A stretch of 64,000 nucleotides of DNA, taken from contig NC_088106.1 of the NCBI RefSeq assembly GCF_036370855.1, forward strand, positions 30,890,501-30,954,500, written 5' to 3'. This DNA is from Dromaius novaehollandiae. Taxonomy: Eukaryota > Chordata > Aves > Casuariiformes > Dromaiidae. A program made the position numbers and the translations under genes. The notes below the pieces were generated by a model that did not search any database, was not told the DNA's origin, and worked only from the letters and a program-made list of their open reading frames with translations. Positions 55,301 to 64,000 of the stretch are shown here, piece after piece (position 1 is the stretch's first letter; each line of letters opens with the position of its first letter).

Positions 55301-58300
55301 AGCTGCTGCATTTAGCACCTGCTGCCCAAACAGCCATACACACACACCTACGCACACAGCAACATTAAGATGACCCCACTCCAGCTCCAGAAACCTCCCT
55401 TCTACTTCTAACAGCCTCAGCACAGCAGCTAACCCCCAGAGGAACTGCACCAACTGCAGACTGCTCCCTGCTGAGGAAGGCGACAGAACAGGGAAAGCAC
55501 TGCCATGGGGACAGACACGTGGGGCCACTCATGTTCTCTGAAATGCTCCCCCTCTTTCAGGACAAGGGGGGAAAACATGCTGCAAGTAGGAAATGAACTG
55601 TGTTCAATATCACAATGCACAGCAAACAATATTTTCTGAAAAATAAAATAAAAAACCCACCAAGACAAGTATTTAGCTCAAGTTTAAGCATGCCCGTGCT
55701 TGTATTACAATGTCAGGCTTTCATGCGGGTAGAGCACTAGGTTCAGCTTCCTGCCTTTGCAGTACAGCACCCTGTTGCCATTGTAAATTCCTGGGAAATG
55801 AGCCTCCCGCTGACCCACTCAGTCACTGAATCCTTAGACATATCAGGGATCACTGTGCCTCCAGCAGGCAGCAAGCGATTCCTTTTGGGCTCTCACTAGC
55901 AAGCGTGTGGGCTCACCTAACACTCCAGAAACTCAGTGTTCAGGCACCCAAAGCTGGGCCTGGGTTTAGATTTGCTCACTCATCACCTTTGAGCACTTAC
56001 CTGACATTTCCTCCAGCTTTCTGTATCCTCATACGCTCCTCATACTGTGTGGGGTTGTGCTCCTTACTAAGGCTTAAGGCTGCGTATTTTTGACTCTCTT
56101 CATTGTAACGACACAGAATCGCCTGTGCTGACAAAAGACCTTTGTGAGTAAACAACAGCAAAAATGCAGCAAAAAAATGGCTTGAGAGAGCTTTAAGTTC
56201 CCAGGTCAGGCTCTCCGCACATATAAAATGAAAACTAGCTTAAACATGTAATGGTAACTTTGATCTCGCTGGTATGGAGTACATAGGGATTGCAACGGCT
56301 TCCCTGAATTAATTGCCTGTAAACATGACAGAAGGCAACAGTAGTGGATACTGTGAGATATTTAGCACCACCCACAGAGAGCTAACACACAGTTGTTTTG
56401 CACTAGAGGAGACAACACAGAGGAGTTTCCCCCTCCAAAGAAGCTGCTTTGTAGGAACCATCGGGGAGCTAACAGGAACTGGGAACATCTCATGAGACCA
56501 CCACCTTGCCCTTCAGAGTTAATAAGGCTCTCGGAAGAATCAAGGTGCCAGCTGTGAACTTCTCTGTTCCACTTACCCGGCTGTCCCCAAGGTTGGCTAT
56601 GTAGAGAGTATTGTCAACAGCCAGGACACAAGTAGCTGTGGAGCCATCTTTCCACGCTGGCTTCCTGAAGGCAGCAAAAATAAGATTACTAAGGGGGAAA
56701 ACAGTTTTTAAGAAATTAGTTACAGAGTGCTCCTGAAGACTCAGAGAGGCACACACTGACGTTCAGCAGTCGGCTAGCACAAGCTCCCAGCCACAACCTG
56801 GAAGTTAATGCTGTGAGTGAGCAGCTAGGGAAACTGTTGGCCATAAATACCAAGCTGGATAAACATGGAGGAGCTACATAAAGCACCAGCTTCTAAATGT
56901 GCTGACGCTCTGTTCTGCTTCTCAAAGGGCCAGGGCCCAAATTGCTCCAACTATTGCCAGCCATGCTCCCCACATCACTCTTCCTCTCTCCACACTTCGC
57001 TCCAGGGAAAGCTCATTTGTAGATGGAAGAGGTTCAGCCCCCAAACAAGCAACCCAAATCCCTCCTCGGGAGGCTCCTTCTTTGCAGAAAAAGGAAGGAA
57101 CAGTCAGGACTTGAGCAGAGTTTTATTCTTCATTCTCTTCCTTTGTCCCTCAGTACATCTGCTTACATGCTTCAGTCCTCAACACCCCACCTTACTAGCA
57201 ATACCACTAGTTTAGTCACTCTCCTGATATTTCACTTACTGTAGTTAAGCTTGTACCTGTAGAGCTCTGGGTAAAATGAGAAGTGTTTCTCAGATTACAG
57301 CTGCCAAACTGGTCCTTCCCATAATTAAGCCCAGCTATGATGCCATTCTTTACTGAAACTAGCTTTGAGAGACTGAAGTCTAGAAATTTTTTGTCCTTTC
57401 TTTCCTATTTTGAAGGTGCAGCTGAATGAATACCATTCACTTCTTTTGATGCCATCAATACAGCTATCACTAGCAATCCTGTAATAGCAGTTTTGTCGTA
57501 AGTCATGTTTCTGACCAAATGGAGACTAGTTTGGGAATGATACTGCTTTAATAGATTCAAGGAACCCTTTTCCCTTTGCCTAGTCAATCTTGTTTAACTC
57601 ATTAGGTTTAAGAGATTAAGACAGTTTTTAATTTACTTAAAGTTGAAAGTCTGCAGGGAATCTCAGAACTAGGTGTATCAATAGTCTCTCCAGCTGTGTT
57701 AGAGGTGACACTGTGAAATAGGGGGGAAAAAATGTAAAAGGCCAGTAATAAAGTGATAGTACTCTAACCCAATCTGCATCTTCCTTAGTCCTAAACCATA
57801 GTTAGTACATCAGTTCAGCAGAGACTGAGAAAAGGTAAGCGTGTTTGCACTCAAACCCCAGCTGGGAGATCAGCTGGCATTACTCCCACAGAAAGTAGTT
57901 CTTTCTTTTAAAACAAAGCAGAAAAGTTAATCAGAAACAACTTTAAGATGAGAGATACTTTTCACCAACACACCTATTTTCAAAAGTAGTGAAGAAAGAA
58001 AGATTAAGCTTAATTTGGGAGGCTATCTTTCAAAAGGTGGCATTGAAAACGCCACTTCAGGGATGTGCTCCAGCCTGGTGTGCACATAATTGCTCACACA
58101 AAAGCAACTCTGAGGAAGGCCACGCGCAATAGCCTGCAAAGTACTGCTCTACAAATACCCTCCGTCACACTTTGATGTCATCAACAGAGACAGACACCCT
58201 GTTTCATGCAGTATGGGAAGTGTCATTTCAGCAATGTGTTAAGTCTTTAAAAAGAAGGAATAAAAGATGTTTTGGTAAGATTCTTGGTCATGTTTTGGTC

Positions 58301-61300
58301 CCTTCTTTTACCATGCAACATGTATTAGGCATGCAATAGTCCTAAAGACCCTGTAGCACAGAATAAGATTAGAGCACATGGTAATCAAACTCTAGCAGAC
58401 ACCCAGCCAGCGGGCAGAGTTACAGGCTGGCACAGCTATGCTGTATGTGACCAACTGAGGTCTCACCAAAGCATAGATACCACTCCAAGTTCCCTTTGCC
58501 CCACTCGAAACAGGCCTGTGAGATGCAGGCTACGAAATACAAACGCATGTGAAGCATTTACACTTACTGGCTGGATGCCTGCTTTAGAAATTCTTCATCT
58601 GTATGTTTAAAGGTGTCCAAAAGGCATCTCTTCACAGTTTTCTCCACGCTGACTACCTCACCTGTCAGACAAGGAAAACAGCAACTATGGTCCTGCTAAA
58701 ACATCTCTGACCTATGCTAATCCCATCCTTCCCTCATCCAATGTTAAATATGGTAGTATCTCTCTCAAACCCTGCGCAGAGCTGCCAGTGTACATCCTGG
58801 GCTCACACTACAGAAGACCTGCATGCTAACAAGCGCAGAGTTTATGACACCACATCCCTCTTCCCTAGGGGACTACTTTTATTCTTCCTCTCATGAAGTG
58901 GCACTCCTGAGACTGGTAGAGCACATCTCAACACTTGCATAGCGTTTCACACCTGGCTACTTATACCCTCGTGCCAAAAGGCTTCCAACCCTCTTCCACA
59001 GGACAAAGCATGGTCTCTAGGCACACAAGCCTCTTTGTGACAAGCAGTGGGAACTTTAGAACTGTGTTCAAACAAATTAATTTCCCCAAGTGACAGCCAC
59101 AAAGTCAAGGCATAAAAGATGATGATTGTCCCACACTCCCCTATTCCACTCCTCTCACCTTTAGGAAATTTCTTAATCAGGTTTTGGTGCAGATTCTGTG
59201 CTGCAAATTTTGAGGCTCGGACTCCCCCGTGGCCATCAAAAACAGCGAAGTATGAGACACGTGTGCTGTGAAGGAGCAAATAGTAATAAAAAGTGGCTAA
59301 GAAAGCCTGTTAGCCGGAAGATAAGATTGAGAATGTTTGTTTCCCTAATACCCTGTCCTGCTTGAGCTAAAGGGAAAGAGACACTGCACTGCAAGTCATA
59401 AACAAAAGTTGTAGGTGCCTAGGCTCGCACATTTAAGCATTTACCTGATTTACATGTACAAGTACTAAAAACTTTCTCCTAACTTCCCCACCTGGAAGTG
59501 AAGGACAGAAGACAGAAGGACAGACCACAGCTTGGCATAGGAGCAGCTAAAGACTTCACATCGAGGGCACTGCAACTCCCCAGTACTATGCAGACATCAG
59601 TCTAATGGATCCTACAGCTTTGCATGTCTGAAACTTGTTGCAACGATGCTGCAGACAAGAAACTCAGATCCCTCAGCAAACAAAGCTCTCAGGAGCTTTA
59701 ATTTAGAAGCTAAATACAGCATCAGGATGATGCTTCAGAGTGTTCCTTTAAAACATATATTATTTGCTAAGAGATTTAAACTCATTAAATGAGAAAGTTT
59801 TGACATTCATGTTTCTCTTCTTCAAGTATCCATGTTCTCCATTGCCACAATTAGCATTTTACCCACTATGAAACCCCAAAGGCAAGGACCCATTAGCTAT
59901 AATTAAACTGAGGGTCTCTAAATGTCCATGCTTAAGTTCAGACAACAGAGGCTCAATATTCAGAGTTATCAGGCCATCACAATCCTTGTGAGGTCAGTGG
60001 TGCTCAGTAATTCAGTAACTCAAAGGGAGATACAGAATGAGATTATAAATGAGTAATTAGCTCAGGAACACAGAGACAGGCTAAGGATTCAATTCAGGTC
60101 TCCCAGACAAGAAGCCTGACATACACACACACCACAAAGCAGGTTAGAGTCAAGAGTATCAGCTGCAAAGAGTATCAAAGCAAAAAGGATCAGTATCGCA
60201 GCTTAGCTGTGACAGCTTAGCTCCAGCAAACTGGAACTCTTTCACCTCCTTGTGATGGCTGCAATCCACAGCTTGATTCTCCGGCTTTGAAAGTCTGGAC
60301 CCACTTACATTTGGGCGGGCAGAGGCTGGCATTCCTCAGTGATATCATTTAAGATGACGTGTGCATCCTGCATGTCTTCTCGTTCACCTTTCCTCTCTGC
60401 CACATAGCCCTTCAGTCCAAGAAGGCCCACTGACCCTAATGGGGAACAAAGCAGACACATGCACACAAAATCAAACTCCTTCATCAGCTCAGGCTAAGAA
60501 GCAACAAATCAGCAATCACTTTTTAGCTTTCAGAATAACTCCCAGCATTGCAGCAAAGTGTACCCCTTGCCTTGTAACAGCACACCTGGCACCTTCTGCC
60601 AAACACGGTATACTTCGTAACATGAGTTTTTAAGTGCCTGCAAGGTCAGCAGCTATAAAAGCAGTTTGCCCCTATTGTGACAGGCAGCTGTGTCCACGCA
60701 ATACTGCAAGGCATCAGACTGGGCTCTTGTCAAAAGGGAGATGCAGGGCACCAAAAAGGAATGCATGGCACTGAAACTGCAGATTAAACAAGCACAGCCT
60801 TAAAGAGAAGGCTTAGAATAAGAAAGCAAAGTTCACTGTTTCTAAAAAACTTAGTTTCATTTGCACCACTGAACACATCCTATTCCCAAAGCCGAGCATA
60901 ACACACGGGCATGTGCACTGATGTCAAACGCGCTACATGCGAAAGCGAGTCTCTCTGGCTTTCTTAGCAGCCCCTCAATGGAGAGATTTGTGGATCTCGC
61001 AGAAGAAATTGGTCTGGATTGATCCTTCCAGTAGTTTCATAACCAATCCCTCTACGGGCTGCACAGGAACTTACACTCTGAACGCCAGCACGCCCGCTAC
61101 TCAACTTCTGTGACTCTGGGCCACTTCGGCAGGACAAGTTAACTTTAGCAGGACGGGTAAGAACCCTCAGATAAGAGAGGCAGAGAGTGCCAGAGAACTC
61201 AAGGGGCTTTCACAGACCACCACAGCAGTTTGTTCCCTGAGAGGCTGAAACTGCAAGCATACTGAAGAACCAAAGCTTAGCTTTGATCTGGACTTACTCA

Positions 61301-63105
61301 GCCCAATGTCAAAAGTACAAATTGAGTACATTTGTTTTCAAACTGTCTGAAAACCTTTACAAACTTTCTTTTCCACAAGCTCTTCCCTGCCATTCTTCTC
61401 TTCCTCCAAGGACTTCCTCTTCTCCCCTTTTCCAGGGCTCTCTATTGAGACCTGCTCAGTAGCACAGGAAGCTGAAAGGGAACAGAAGTGCAGACAGCTG
61501 AAGACTTCTAGTTTTGTTTTATTTGCAGGAATTCAGCAGCTATTGCTTTGATATCAAAGCACTCTCCCAGGCATGCAGATTCACAAGCTTGCACAATATT
61601 AGATGACCGAGTTATTACTTTTCAACCGAAACATAGTAACTGACCACAAATGCACGAAAAACTTCCTGCAGGCACAAAACAAAATACACCAGGCTGGAGA
61701 GACTTAAGCTAAAGCATTTTCCTTGCCCCATACATTACTGTCTAATCTCCCAAGCACTGATCTGATCACTTAAAATTGTGCAACCACACATGAGCAACAG
61801 TAGGGACAAGTCTGACTGGCAGGTGGTCGATTTTCCCCACCAACCTGTCATTCATTTCTTAGCTACCAGCTCTTATTATGGTTAACTACTAAGGATGTTA
61901 ACACTTCGTTCATATTGGAAAATTTCTAAGTTTTTATGATTATTATTTGCTCCAAAAAATCGTGGCCGCAATGCAAGGAACGATATTTTATTGCTCTGAA
62001 GTACATAATGTAGTTAGGGATTTCAGAAGACAGGTTATAAATTAAAGCTAGGAAGTAAAATATGATTCCCATGACATCAGAACCCAAGGTTTTTCCATCA
62101 GGAGACTTGCTCCCACATGATACACTGAATTATCTGGTCTCCTCCCAGTTGCTAACAAACATTTGTTCAAACATGGAAAGCCTTGCCAGACCAACAGTCG
62201 GGGTTTTTGAAGAAATTCACGGCTAGTAACTGGAGGCAATTTGCACCCATGGGAGAAAAGCAGTAAGAGTCAAGGCAGTGCTAACATTCAGCCAGCACTG
62301 TCTTCACTCTTAGCAAGCATACATTTACTTTCACTTCCACAGCAGGTAGCTCTCAGGCACAGATATCAGGGGATCACTTGGAAGACATCTGATGGATGTA
62401 CTTCTGAGACCAGATCTAAATAATCAGGGCACATACAGATGACCACTACCAGCAGAGAAGAGGTGAAAAACTGCCAACCCTGCCCTGAATTAACTCACCA
62501 CCTTCCCAATACAACAAGCTCTATCAGCGCATTTTATTGAGAAGGGCAGGTCAGCAGAGATTTGGGCAGGCTGACAAAGGTCCTTACCTGCGTCACCACT
62601 GCTGGCTGGTGGGAGATCATCAAAAAGTAAAGATCCTCCTTTTCCTGGGGCACAATAAAAAGGTGAGAAGAACTAAAAACCTCTGTTATGTTAAAAGAAC
62701 AGTTCTCTGTATGCCCCTCGCCAGGTGCAGCAACTATACAATGCCAGTCTAGCAAATCTAGCCAAATTTCAACTTCTGTTACTAGGCAGTGAGGGCAGTC
62801 TCAGTCCTTACACCAACATTTGTTTCGGGGAATACTTATGTGGAATGCCTGTAAGGTTCTGGTTATCTGAAAAACACAAGATGAGGAAAGCAAACATTCT
62901 GCACACAAGCACTGATAACCTGAATGTCCTTATCCTATTTAACAAAGAAAAGAGTTTATACAAGTTTCAGCTAAGAGATGCTGATGCAAAACACAGGAAG
63001 CCAAACTAAATGCAGAAACCAGGAACAGAGCACCCATACCTGAGTCAGCACTGCTAGCTGGCGGGAGATCGTCAAAAAGCAGAGGCCCTTTCTGGGCTTC
63101 TTTCC
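52364..63105 (-). CDS. ILKAP: Integrin-linked kinase-associated phosphatase (PP2C type), first exon outside the window
   Basis: Eleven minus-strand exons, in transcript order, are 63,105-63,040, 62,644-62,588, 61,471-61,355, 60,435-60,309, 59,265-59,159, 58,661-58,568, 56,664-56,577, 56,122-56,001, 54,081-53,962, 52,886-52,805 and 52,504-52,364. All phases match and total 1,121 bases. Adding the first exon expected right of 64,000 would equal the mammalian length of 392 residues. PP2C motifs are all present: SYFAVFDGHGG (metal site), NLGDSRAILC, VLEVSRSIGDGQYK, LIACDGLFKV and GSADNVTVMVVR at the end. The enzyme is a Mg/Mn-dependent Ser/Thr phosphatase that restrains integrin-linked kinase signalling. 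The first two visible exons encode near-repeats of LLFDDLPPASS. It looks intact. Confidence 0.96.
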
Positions 63106-63403
63106 CTGTAAAATATCAGGGCAGAGTCAAAAACCTGCTGCAGGTACTCAGGGGATAGGTTTCTGGAAGGACTATCCCAAGGGAGCACAGGTGAGAGAAC
63201 AGAAAAAAGCTGTGTCTATCCTTCTTCCATCTCTAATCTAAGCAGTTCCCACACAAGCAAAACCACTTGCCTGGCAATGATTTGAACTTTAATCTCAAAA
63301 AACAGTGATTTTTTGCTAGGAATCCACTCAACTTCTGTTAACTACTATCAGAAGCCCAATCAACGCGTTATAGGACAGGAGGGGCCCAAACCATCAAACT
63401 ATT
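63106..63403. other. First-intron sequence of ILKAP
   Basis: No feature is recognised between the second ILKAP exon and the unassigned minus-strand frame that begins upstream of it. Confidence 0.4.
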
Positions 63404-63671
63404 TCAGATAACACTGTTACAAATCTCCACAGATCCACGATCCACAGCAGCACAGGGGCGGTGAGGGGCAATGGGCTCAGTGTAGCCTAAACTGCACTGA
63501 TAACACTCCACATCTAAGCACATCTGAGAAGGAAAGAGTAATTGCAATTTCTCCAGTGGTTTTGGCACTTCTACAGATGCTCGTTCAACTACCCTTCTCA
63601 GCTCTTCCTGTCTATCTTCCAAAGTCTGCAAGACCTTAGCCCTCACCACTGCCAAGTGGATGCACTCCCTT
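63404..63671 (-). other. Unassigned open frame in ILKAP intron 1
   Basis: A minus-strand open frame begins just after an acceptor-like site (TTGTTGCAG) at about 63,672. It reads through CIHLAVVRAKVLQTLEDR, a charged helical stretch (QEELRRVVERASVEVP) and a Cys-rich part (MCLDVECYQCSLGY, then APHRPC) to a stop. The composition looks protein-like, unlike nearby intron sequence, but I do not recognise a family. It could be an unannotated exon, a decayed retrocopy or chance. Confidence 0.3.
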
Positions 63672-64000
63672 CTGCAACAATTCAGTGTTATGCAGTTAAG
63701 AGCCGAGATTTACCATTATATTCAAAGTGTTACTGGAAACATCAACTTAAAGCTTTGCCATGGACATACATGAACTTCCTGGCCTGTCAGAATTCATTCC
63801 TGAAAATAAGCTGTTCAAAGTCAGGACCAGCTATCTAGTTAAAAAAAAAAGGGCTTCTCCTGCTCTTTACAGCTGCTGTGCTGCCTTTCAGCAAGTTAAT
63901 TACTAATTACATAAAGTGCTGTCATAGCTCAGGCCACAAAGCAAGAAATCACCCTAATGCCTAGTTATTTCTGCAGCAACTAAAAAAAAAGCGCTTCAGC
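63672..64000. other. Right edge, ILKAP first-intron sequence
   Basis: AT-rich sequence with a poly-A run near 63,841. No exon is recognised. The first ILKAP exon lies beyond the window. Confidence 0.4.

Noticed and set aside
1-64000. CRISPR arrays, tRNA or rRNA genes
   Set aside because: No spaced direct repeats of the right form and no cloverleaf or rRNA text were seen; the window is vertebrate.

Overview
The window looks like a bird genome. It carries CR1 LINE fragments on both strands, with the avian CR1 3' end consensus and reverse-transcriptase segments. It is GC- and CpG-rich, and its right half keeps the vertebrate gene order ESPNL - KLHL30 - ERFE - ILKAP (human 2q37). There is no prokaryotic or viral coding content.

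Left part, 1 to about 25.8 kb: a multi-copy region. A segment of about 12.69 kb (1-12,640) is repeated in tandem at 12,693-25,306 with roughly 99.5 % identity where I compared it. A partial, more diverged third copy of one module (about 25,358-25,770) marks the right border. Each unit holds three related genes, A, B and C, of a Topors-like RING-finger family: an N-terminal C3HC4 RING followed by an Arg/Ser-rich tail. Each has a noncoding first exon and one coding exon. A is long and looks intact. B breaks inside the RING and is probably a pseudogene. C is open, but the third zinc ligand (Cys) is Tyr. Gene A lies between two 276-bp inverted repeats. Each unit also has CR1 pieces, a TG/CA microsatellite and a dense CpG island.

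Middle part, 25.8-33.7 kb: an old CR1 copy followed by intergenic DNA in which I recognise no gene.

Right part, 33.7-64 kb: four host genes. ESPNL (plus strand, only its C-terminal half visible) is followed by KLHL30 (plus strand, seven coding exons, 590 residues), ERFE (plus strand, seven exons, 306 residues) and ILKAP (minus strand, eleven coding exons visible, first exon beyond the right edge). ERFE and ILKAP are tail to tail. KLHL30 is preceded by MEF2-type sites, in keeping with muscle expression, and ERFE starts in a CpG island. The exon limits I give preserve the reading frame across every junction.

The most unusual part is the RING-gene array. It shows a recent tandem duplication, flanking inverted repeats, and short patches of strong divergence with mostly amino-acid-changing differences inside otherwise near-identical copies. 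An assembly artefact (two haplotypes placed in tandem) has to be excluded first.
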